Assembly: GCA_000181795.3 (NCBI GenBank)
Contig: CM012953.1
Coordinates: 17,383,095 to 17,447,094 of the forward strand
Length of the DNA stretch: 64,000 nucleotides
From: Trichinella spiralis
Taxonomy: Eukaryota; Nematoda; Enoplea; Trichinellida; Trichinellidae
Reading direction: 5' to 3'
Made by a program: the position numbers and the translations under genes. Below the pieces are notes generated by a model. It did no database searches, was not told where the DNA came from, and worked only from the letters and a program-made list of their open reading frames with translations. This document shows, piece by piece, positions 55,832 to 64,000 of this stretch (position 1 is the first letter of the stretch; each line of letters opens with the position of its first letter).

Positions 55832-56445
55832 ATGCTTTGTCGTTTAGTTCATTCGAATTTCCGAAAATTTTCAAATGTAAGTATACTTTTGCTAATTTTT
55901 GTGCTTGGAGAACAACGTTGAGCACTTTTAGGTTTCCGTTTCTGTTAAAGAAAAAGTGATCAACAAACTTCAAGAAAATCTAAATGTGCAGTAATTTGAA
56001 ATTTATGCTTATTGTGTTACAGTGTGCTTTTTAGCCATCATTTATTCAAGTAGAAGATGACAGCTGGAGGCATTCTTTATCAGGTTTGGTCGACTGAAAC
56101 GTAACTTATAACATAACTACAATGTTTTATTCCATTTTTCAAGGTACAAGAAAGCACATAAAAGTAACAATTGTCTCAGCGCATTTTGATGGATTATCTC
56201 TCATAGAAGTATACTGAATTTAGCCTGCTTTATTTGACGGGTTTATTTATTGATAAATTTTTCAGAGACATCGCATAGTGAATAATTTGTGTCGTTCATA
56301 TTTTGAAGAAAACTTGCACTGTTTAACGATGTTAACGAAAACTCCAAGCGAATGGGATGGAATTGTTCATTCTTCTGTAAATTGCCATCGTGGTCGCTCA
56401 GTGCATGGGACTCCTGTTGCTTCATTCGATAAGAACAATCTATAG
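55832..56445 (+). CDS. BOLA1: BolA-family protein, BOLA1-like
   Basis: BolA proteins partner monothiol glutaredoxins in iron-sulfur cluster handling; BOLA1 is mitochondrial. Five exons in consistent phase: 55832-55876, 55932-55985, 56035-56083, 56144-56208, 56266-56445, giving 130 residues. Seen: a short basic N-terminus without acidic residues (MLCRLVHSNFRKFSN), consistent with a mitochondrial presequence; VKEKVINKLQENLNPSFIQV; HIKVTIVSAHFDGLSLIE; and RHRIVNNLC, which holds the invariant C-terminal His. LTKTPSEW follows, then a tail ending in GTP-like residues as in BOLA1. The exon 2 donor (AAT/GTGCAG) was chosen because it alone keeps the conserved frame. TTTTTTAG lies one base before the ATG. 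The retroelement LTR ends 140 bp upstream. Confidence 0.92.
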
Positions 56446-57101
56446 ATGTGCTTTTCACCGAAGTGAAATTTATGAAGTAATACAATTATAAACAATTGGT
56501 TGAATGTCGCTTGGTGATTATTTTCCTTTTTTTAAATGATATTTCGTATTTCAGTTATATATTTCGAAGAAATTTTGATCATGTTATTATAGTAGTTCCA
56601 GTACTTATGAAATTCAGGTTTTGATGTTTTTATTTTAATTGGAATTTAAATTATCCTAAGGAAAATGTTTTTTGTAAGCTTAACAGATGTATATTTTTCT
56701 TAATTTAAATTTCTTTATACTGGTAGATTAATGTATTATCCGGTTGAGTTATGTATTATTTAACTAGGGAGGTTGCTGTTCTCAAATTTTTATAATAATA
56801 GCATGTGAAAAAAGTCAAAGAATGAGATGTCATCGATTGATGTCTGTGCAACGCAAGTTAAACATACACATAGGAAACAATTTTAACTTTTTGTATAGCA
56901 TAAGAATAATATTTTTCAAAAATAAATACAGATTGCGCAACACATGAAATATGAATAAGAATTTATTATATATATATACCACTTTGTTGCATTTTCCAAT
57001 AATATTAACAAATTTCACAATTTAGTGGAACAGAATTTGTATAATGAAATAGCAATTCAATTGATTGATGTTAAAATAAAATGTGCATTTTGAAAGATTG
57101 A
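56446..57101. other. Convergent intergenic region
   Basis: 3' flanks of BOLA1 (+) and the coiled-coil gene (-). AT-rich with no feature. Confidence 0.5.
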
Positions 57102-59546
57102 TCATTTGGTGTTGTTGTTAATTTGAGATTGCAGATTATCCAAAACCAGTGTCAAATGTTTATTTTTTTTACGAAATTCATTTAATTTTTGGCATAATTT
57201 TAAAATCCGTTGTACATTTTGATCGCAGTTCAGTTTGATTTGTTTGGTATCTCGGCAAACGTTGCGTAAATCTGTTTGCAGAGAAGTGAACATGTCGAAA
57301 TGCATATTGTTCACTTTCAATTTTGTTCTATTAGAAACTTCAACCAAATTTTCGGTGAAAACGTCGTCGAGGATTTTCGATTTAGAGCTTTTCAATTTTT
57401 CTTCTAAAACTGCAGTGTTCACATCGATTTGTTCTTCTTCAGCTTTATCCTTTTCATATTCCATTTTCAAAATCTTGAGATTTTTTTGCAACATTTCCCA
57501 TTCCAATTGTTTACGCTTATTCCATTCTTCACAACGTTTCAGCTCTGAATTTATTTTTTCCAAATTATTTTTTAATAACGTTGTGTTGTTAATTTGTTTA
57601 AAATGTTGCTTTTTCTGCATTAAATTTGCCGAATCGAATTCCAAATCTAACTGTAACAATTTTTCTTGCTTTTCAATAATGGACTTTTGAAGATTGTTAA
57701 TTTCTCTCTTTTTCTCTCTAATATTTCCATTCAGCTTTTCATAACGCTTGTAAACAGATTCATAATTGCTAACCTTTTCGCTATTATTTTCACCATCAGC
57801 GTTGCACCATTCGCTTTGTCCTTTCCAAAACATCATTTCTTTGTTGAGCAATTCGTACTGTTTTTTCAGCTCCTGTTCTTCTGGCATAATTTCTTTTTGC
57901 TCATCTTTCACTCTTTCCAGTGATTCATTGTGAAATTGTGCATTCATCTCTTTTTCCGTGTTGATTAAAATTTCCATGCATTTTTTCAGTTCTTCGACTC
58001 TTTTTTCCATATTTTCAACTTCCTGTACGACAAAATGGCAACGTTTTTCCTCCAGCAGCGACACAACTGAAGTGTAACACTGCATAATCTGTAAAAGTTG
58101 AAAATTTACAAAATAATTTTCTTTAAAACTCTTCAATTCTCAATATTATGTAAATCTGATTTAAAAAAAATTATATACTGAACCTATTTTATTTGTTTAC
58201 TTGGTTGTTATGAGAACAAAATTTTAAAAAATGTATACATGTGAAAAGCAACGAGGTGAAAATTGTGTAGACTTTTTAAATTGATGCTCAATTGTATTTG
58301 AAAGATACGATGTCTAAAAGCTATCTGCACGCGTATTAGTTGTTTAATGAAGGTGAATAATTTTTAAATTTACAGTTGAAAAAATGAATAACCTGACAAT
58401 GAAAATAGTATCAGTTTTAGATAAATTGATTTGAAGAGAAAAATTAAAGAAAAATACAATTAGTCAAGTGAATGCAAAGTGTTTGCAATAATGGGAAAAG
58501 TGAAATTTTTTTACTTCATATTCTTTTTCAACTTGCAAAAGTTCCGTGTTGATTTGTTCTTTTTGAATTTTCATTTCATGAATGATCATCTTGAAATGCC
58601 GTAGTACATCCAATACCAAGCGACAAAATTGTTCAACGCTGGAAGTTGGATCATTGTCTATTTGAAAAATTGCGGTTGTTTTGTAACCAATTTCTTCGAG
58701 CAGCTTGTCCAATTTCGGCATATTCTCTCCAAGTATACCAAGAGTTCGCTCGAAAGTTTCCATTAATAATAATATCCGTTGTTCAGCGTGTTGCTTTTTC
58801 TTCAGTTGTTGTTCAATTTGATTATTCGGTTCCAAGTGGGCTTTTTCATTGTTTGCAGTTTTCCCCGTGAAGTTTAGTTTGAATATTTCACAATCTTGCC
58901 AAAGTGTGTGCAAGTGGAACTGTTCGTAATTCAACGATCGATTTTCCTCTTCTTTAATTTGCAGTACTTTTTTCAGTTCGACAATTTTGTCGACAGAAAA
59001 ATTGTTTTTTTCGTTCGAAATTTGTTTCGTTTCAAGGAAATAATTCTCCTGAGCCAGCTGGATGATTTTTTCAACAAGCAGCATGAACACCTTGACAGCA
59101 TTTTCGGGTTCTTTCAAATTCCCGAAGCGTTTTGAGAAAAATTCCTCGTCCACATTCTCAGTCGCATCGTCATCTCCACTTGATATTCTCAACCGTTGGA
59201 TCAAGTCGACCACTTGTCTTGTGAACTTGTCGAAAAAAGCGAACAGTTGCTCATTTACACCTTTCGTTTGTTCGGTCGACGCGTTGAAAGTATCTTTCAT
59301 CTGCTCGACAGCGGCCAATTGCAATAGCATGCTTTCTCGGCGTTTCGATTCGATTTCGTGAATTTTTAAAAATAGCTCCATGTTGTTTTCATTGGCTTTG
59401 GAATCGAGCAACATCCACTGCAACATGTGTATAAATGGACGAGGAGTGTTGTCGTCAGCTGTAGGCTTGTACAGGGCTGAAACTGAGGTGCTCGTTTTGG
59501 TGTTCTTCTTTTTCGCATTCCTCAATTTCGCGTTATTCGGCGCCAT
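57102..59546 (-). CDS. Long coiled-coil protein, family not recognised
   Basis: Two exons in phase (59546-58515 and 58088-57102), separated by a 426-bp intron, encode about 672 residues. I do not recognise the family. The first ~25 residues are basic and Asn/Lys-rich, then PRPFIHMLQWMLLDS and a mixed helical region with an acidic patch (SSGDDDATENVDEE) near residues 140-155, and FFSKRF and NAVKVFMLLVEKIIQLAQEN around residues 155-185. From about residue 190 to the end it is almost continuous heptad-type coiled coil rich in Lys, Glu, Gln and Asn, without Pro. There is no signal peptide, membrane segment or obvious enzymatic motif. A structural role (kinetochore, centriole, axoneme or similar) is possible but only a guess. 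Two further in-frame ATGs lie upstream of 59546; MAPNNAKLRN was preferred because the upstream frame starts with an unrelated hydrophobic run. Confidence 0.8.
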
Positions 59547-61320
59547 CGTCATCAACAACAATCCCACACAACGGCAACCAATAAGTTCAAAAACACAAAC
59601 CAAACACGCGTTAAATTCAATTCATTCATTATTATTTAAATTCAATTGTTTGTTTTGTTTAAACTTTAAAATATAATTTAAACTTTTTATTCGTCTTCTT
59701 CTTGATGTGTGTTGTTTAAAATTACTGCATACGTGTGCGGTTGTGTTTCAAATTTAAATATGCATTCTCATTTCAATAAATATTCCAATCAAACTAAACA
59801 TCACTGATTCATGGTGATTTTGTGAAATGAGCATTGCAATTGAGTTGAAATTTGAGAAAAAAATCCATTTTCTTTCATCTATAAAATAGCAAATATTTCT
59901 TTTAATAAAAATTGTTCAAGATTCTCAGCCTACCCTAGTCGTTGGGTTTTTATTAAAATTTAGGAAGAAAAATTCATGATCTTTTCTTGCCATGTACGAA
60001 AAATGATTGAAAACAATTTTATTTTTCTTCACCATCGCAAATATCGCTTCATACACATTATGTACTGATTGTTCATCGGTGAATAAATAATTTGAACTGT
60101 TCCTCCAAAAATGAAATATTCGACCCAGGCTATATTATTTATGAAATGAGGTAGAGCCGATTTCCCCTCCCCCCCTCCCCCTAGCTCCGCCTACTTTTTT
60201 GCAGTAAAATTTCATTGGTTGCTGCTCTGACGCGCGTTTCTAAATTTAATTTGTTGTCACTCCTCTGCATTCTGTTTGTCAAATTTTATTACATTTTATT
60301 TGCCAAATATTGGTTTCCTATCTCGTGTTGCTGACAACTGGCAACCGCAGTAGTGACCGCTGCAGGTGTGGATGCTAACCTATTGACTGTTTGATTTATA
60401 ATAATTCTGTTGTTCTCAGACTGAGAAGAACAAGATAATCAAATTACGAAGAAAAAATTAAAACAAACAGTACAATACAATACAATACGAATACAATGCA
60501 ATGCAGTACAAATATATTACAACCCACCACTTGAATAGTCGCATTAACCTTTATCTTACCGAATTTTTATGCGCCTAGTTTATATTGTAATTCTATGAAG
60601 TAACAGAAAATATGAAGAAACTAAATAAACATAATGTTTAAAGCACAAATTGAAGGTTTCTCTTCTAATTTAATAATGAATAAAATTGATTTCCCAAAGG
60701 GAACTCCGCCTACTTTTTCGCATTTAAATGAATGGTTGTCGCTCTAAGGCGTTCCACTTGTTAAATATTCGTTTTCTATCAGTGATAAGTTTTCTAATTC
60801 AAGTTTTCATTGTTTTTAATTTCTTTCTGTATTCATGGCAGCATGGCGGCTAATTTCTCATAACTTTATGATTTTGCATATTTAATATTTCTAGAGAAAA
60901 TTAAATTTTTTGATTTCTATAAAAAGGGGAGGTGCTGTTCATATAGGCGCAGCGTATTTGGAAATGCGCGCTTGGTAAATCAAAAGGTTTTCCACTGCAT
61001 GAAATGTGAACAGCTCACGTGTGGGCAGTGTCCTAATGGGAAGAAAAAAACTGCGTGTGAAGGAAGAAAATGGAGAAATTTCCAGTTTGTTCAGTGAGAA
61101 TCAACTTGTGAGAAATCGCTACTACGTTACGGTGATATTGGATATCATAAAAATTTCTGGCTTCCAATGAAATTTCACTTTACGTTCCCGACGAATTATC
61201 AGTTTATTCAAGTGACTTCAGTGTGCTTCGTTTGACTTGTTTCTAAGATTCTTTGAATTTACACTGATCAAAGAGTACTCATTTAGAAGAAGTGATCAAC
61301 TGTATTCCTAAATTAGCGTC
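59547..61320. other. Repeat-bearing intergenic stretch
   Basis: No gene recognised. It contains two diverged direct copies of a repeat with the core CTCCGCCTACTTTTT (about 60155-60320 and 60688-60790), an (AATAC)n-type tract near 60468-60500, and C-rich and G-rich spots. Bases 60940-61300 are less AT-rich and may already belong to old retroelement sequence. Confidence 0.5.
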
Positions 61321-61640
61321 TTGGTGGCGCGTGGATTTTCCCAACGTCTCGGAGAGGACTACGACGAAACTTTCGCAACAGTTGCAAGACATGAGATCAT
61401 CCGCACACTACTTAGTATTGCTGCTGTAAAATCACTGCATGTTCGACACTTCGATATTAAGTGTGCTTACTCGAAGGAGAAGCTTCAAGAGAAACTTTGA
61501 CTGAATGAACGGCTTTGAAGATCCAAACAATAAGGATATGGTATGGCACTTGAAGCGCAGCATATATGGTCTCGAGCAATCAGCGAGAGCTTGGAACACA
61601 AAGGCCACAGAGATACTGACTGCTATAGATACGGAGCATC
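61321..61640 (+). pseudogene. Ty1/copia reverse transcriptase fragment
   Basis: The frame reads LVARGFSQRLGEDYDETFA, RHEIIRTLLSIAA and HFDIKCAYSKEKL, then a TGA stop at about 61498, and after it MVWHLKRSIYGLEQSARAWN. These are ordered landmarks of the copia-type polymerase N-terminal half. The YxDD catalytic motif and everything after it are absent. No LTRs were found. It is an old fragment. Confidence 0.88.
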
Positions 61641-62050
61641 AGCTAAGTCAACCCTGGCGATACGAGATGAAAAGCATGCTAGCTGGTTGAGTCGGTAATT
61701 TCTCAGCAGCATTTACGTGCAGTAGGCATACAGTTGCAGGTTTTGGAAAAGTCTGAAGATGAACAGTTTTTCTCCATTTGGAAAAGGAAACGAAAACCGA
61801 AAGATACGAAAGAATTGTTAGAATGGAAACTATGATTGGAAACAGCCGACAAACACCAAGTGCTTGTACACAGAGAATTGTCAAAAAGTTCTGACGTGTT
61901 CGTGCGTAAGGGAACAGGTGCGAAAGCGTTTTTACGACGCTGGTGACACGTGGCAACGACAAGCTACAAAACAACGCTGACCATGTCAAGCAAGCATTTA
62001 TGGTGACGTGATTTGGTGACCCGTATGCTTACTGAACAACCAAATTTAAC

Positions 62051-62473
62051 ATGGAATTGGCTGCCATCGCGGGCAAATTATCCACATTTTGGCCCCATAG
62101 TCCTCCTCGACTATGGTTCGCGCAAGCTGAAGCTCAGTTTGAGCTGCGCCACATTTCGGCACCCCTGACGAAGTACTACTACGTCATCTCGTCTTTACCG
62201 GACTCCGTAGTCCCCGACGATGATTATCTGTTCAAAGTAACGGGAGATAACCCGTACGAAACGTTAAAGCAACGCCTTCTTGAACGCTACGGTGAATCGG
62301 ACGACGACCGCCTCAACGCACTCACGACTCCAGTCGTCGCGGGAGACATGAAACCCTCCCAGCTCCTTCGAAGAATGCGCAGAATTTGTGACACGGATTT
62401 TTTCAATTTCCCAACTGAACTGCAAACGCTTAACCAATTAATTAAAGTAAGCTTTCGACGAAACGCGTCCTGA
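62051..62473 (+). pseudogene. Ty3/gypsy-type gag fragment
   Basis: A 140-codon open frame reads PRLWFAQAEAQFELRHISAP, YYYVISSLPDSVV, ETLKQRLLERYGESDDDRL and MKPSQLLRRMRRI, the capsid-like gag pattern common in arthropod and nematode gypsy elements. It ends in a stop before any nucleocapsid knuckle or protease. The 360 bp between it and the copia fragment contain no recognised domain. Kept as an isolated fragment. Confidence 0.82.
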
Positions 62474-62822
62474 TCCAACGTCTGTCGACACATTTGAATC
62501 AGATTAGTCAAATTGAACCGCACTGTTCGATAGTCATCTACAGCAACTCAAACAAACCAGGCAGTTGTGCCATGCAAATAATAAAACAACGTACAAAATG
62601 CGAAATTTCCTATTCATTCGCCTTTATTATTATTCTTCTTCTTCTCTGTTTGTGGAACAATTCAAATTCTTTAAAAATTCACATTTTCAACTGACAATTT
62701 GAGTAACAAAAAAAACAGAAAAACGTATACAAAGCCAAATTTATTCATAATAAATACCAAACAATAGAAAAACCCCAAGTTATTGCTTATTTCTTTTTGG
62801 TTTTGGATGGCAAAATTCTTTT

Positions 62823-62970
62823 CGATGATTCAATACCCGTTTCTGGCATTTGAGAAGACACGGCTTATTTAAAGACCTTATCTTCGACAGATTTATTGCT
62901 TTTCTTCGATTTCGATCGCTTCTTTGACTTCTTCTTAATCTTTTTGGAATCTTTCTTTTCAACTTTTGGT
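62823..62970. repeat. Intragenic repeat unit, copy 2
   Basis: About 148 bp matching 63077-63224 with scattered differences; encodes the KKIKKKSKKRSKSKKS block and its flanks on the minus strand. Contains the nonsense codon described for the gene. Confidence 0.8.
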
Positions 62971-63635
62971 TCAGCTTCTGTCACTGGTTTTTCAACTTTT
63001 TCTTCAGATATTGGTGGAACAATGTTCGGCTGATCTACATCTATCGCTGTAACTTCACTTGCCAATGTTAGTTTCGGTGATGTAATATCCGTTTCTGGCA
63101 TTTGAGAAGACGCTGCTTGTTTAGCGACTGTATCTTCGACAGTTTTCTTACTTTTCTTCGATTTCGATCGCTTCTTTGATTTCTTCTTAATCTTTTTAGA
63201 ATCTTCCTTTTCAATTTTTTGCACTTCTTTAATGAATTCATCAGGCTTTTTTTCAACTGTGATTGGCTGAACATTGACTGCTTCATCGCTAACGGCTGCA
63301 GTTATTTCCGTTGTTGTTGGTGCTTCCATAACTGCTTTTTTTGTTTCATGTGTCTGTTTGTGCATATGTTGTTTTACTGTCACCTCTGTTTCGCCTTTCT
63401 TGCTCTTATTCGACTTTGATTTCTTTTTGGACTTCTTTTTCTCTTTTCTCGATTCCTCCTCTCCAATTCTTTCTGCTGCTTTCTTCTCTTTCTCTGACAG
63501 TCTTGTCCTGCTCATTCTGTCAATTAGACGGTTGCTCTCAGTGGCTTGTGCTCTCACTTCTGGTGTCCATTGCATAATTTCATCTTCCAGTTTGCTCTTA
63601 TGTTTTTTTGAGCTTATATCTTTCTCTACCATCAT
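62865..63635 (-). CDS. Lysine/serine-rich repeat protein, probably partial at the 5' side
   Basis: I do not recognise this protein. The 256-codon frame is rich in Lys, Ser and Glu, with basic blocks such as KKIKKKSKKRSKSKKS repeated about 85 codons apart, each followed by a (V)ED..K..SSQMPET-type segment and acidic/Pro spacers. It has no membrane segment and would be intrinsically disordered; nuclear localisation is plausible from the basic runs. The stop at 62865-62867 interrupts the second repeat where the first has a Gln codon, and the same frame continues after it to another stop at 62787. Upstream of the first ATG the frame stays open for a few codons (SAKRFKSTKTKKEK), and similar Lys-rich coding-like sequence continues to the window edge, so the true 5' end probably lies beyond 63635. 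Confidence 0.55.
   Translation of the reverse strand: MMVEKDISSKKHKSKLEDEIMQWTPEVRAQATESNRLIDRMSRTRLSEKEKKAAERIGEEESRKEKKKSKKKSKSNKSKKGETEVTVKQHMHKQTHETKKAVMEAPTTTEITAAVSDEAVNVQPITVEKKPDEFIKEVQKIEKEDSKKIKKKSKKRSKSKKSKKTVEDTVAKQAASSQMPETDITSPKLTLASEVTAIDVDQPNIVPPISEEKVEKPVTEAEPKVEKKDSKKIKKKSKKRSKSKKSNKSVEDKVFK
63077..63224. repeat. Intragenic repeat unit, copy 1
   Basis: Direct copy of 62823-62970, offset by about 254 bp. It keeps the Gln codon that is a stop in the other copy. Confidence 0.8.
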
Positions 63636-64000
63636 TTCTGTCTTTTCTTTCTTAGTTTTTGTTGATTTAAACCTTTTTGCAGACTTTTAATTTTCTTTTT
63701 TTTGAGTCTGCTTTTTTTATTTTTTCTTCTACTTTATCTGCTGTTTAAAATCCCTTTGTGCACGAACTTGCCCATTAAAATCTCCTCCTCCGTAATTGTG
63801 CCATGCTTTGCATTGAAATGGTGCTACTTGAATTCCCATTTTGTCTCAAATTTCCCTTTGCTCCTCACATGTTGCTTACTGACATCCCCTTTTCCATTTT
63901 TCTGGCCTTTTGGAATTGGATTTCCTTTTCCCGTTTTCTTTTCTTTTTTCTGAATCTTCCCCCCCTATTTTTTCCCCTGCTTTGGAATTTCTTCTATCCC
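63636..64000 (-). other. Purine-rich (minus strand) coding-like sequence at the window edge
   Basis: On the minus strand this segment is extremely purine-rich, with short open stretches (for example NSKAGEKIGGEDSEKRKENG near 63925-63985) broken by stops and one apparent frameshift. It looks like more of the Lys-rich gene, either as exons separated by short introns or as decayed repeats. I could not fix exon borders. Confidence 0.35.

Overview
This window is AT-rich animal nuclear DNA. Its protein genes are split into many small exons by mostly 45-110 bp introns with T-rich TTTTCAG or TTTTAG 3' ends. A 3' splice-site-like sequence sits 1-28 bases before the start codon of most genes, which suggests spliced-leader trans-splicing. 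Compact genes, tiny introns and the transposon types (hAT, MULE, BEL/Pao, Ty1/copia, Ty3/gypsy) fit an ecdysozoan, plausibly a nematode. That placement is inference; no rRNA or other species marker is present. Exon coordinates were worked out by hand from reading frame, splice sites and family conservation, and the intron phases agree in each gene where I give exons.

Layout, left to right. 1-4.6 kb has no recognisable gene. 4.6-7.2 kb (-) encodes a tweety-family anion channel, divergent from cytosolic aspartate aminotransferase at 8.2-10.1 kb (+). 11.7-19.7 kb (+) is a large predicted E3 ubiquitin ligase with a USP7-like MATH domain, coiled coils, glutamine tracts and a C-terminal RING-H2. 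Two near-identical tRNA-Arg(TCT) genes follow at 20.9-21.3 kb. 21.8-25.2 kb (-) is V-ATPase catalytic subunit A, divergent from the nucleolar protein SAS10/UTP3 at 26.4-28.6 kb (+). UTP3 meets RTF1 of the Paf1 complex (28.9-31.9 kb, -) tail to tail.

32.7-43.8 kb is gene-poor and repeat-rich. It holds a hAT element with intact ends, 8-bp target duplication and a broken transposase; a decayed MULE transposase; a candidate element bounded by ~120 bp inverted repeats; a GC-rich block with broken frames; and a short GC-rich structured block.

44.3-51.4 kb (-) carries a heparan sulfate 3-O-sulfotransferase, an IQCE-like coiled-coil protein and the splicing factor SYF2. A defective BEL/Pao LTR retroelement (51.8-55.7 kb) sits in what was the short divergent intergenic region between SYF2 and a BolA-family gene (55.8-56.4 kb, +). 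Its 5' LTR carries an inverted copy of its own internal region. 57.1-59.5 kb (-) is a two-exon coiled-coil protein I do not recognise. 61.3-62.5 kb has fragments of Ty1/copia and Ty3/gypsy elements, and 62.8-64 kb (-) a lysine/serine-rich repeat protein that probably runs off the window.

The host genes are mostly housekeeping: transcription elongation, splicing, rRNA processing, proton pumping, amino-acid metabolism and Fe-S handling. They do not form one pathway. The least ordinary items are the MATH-RING ligase, the splice-acceptor-before-ATG pattern and the self-inverted BEL/Pao element.
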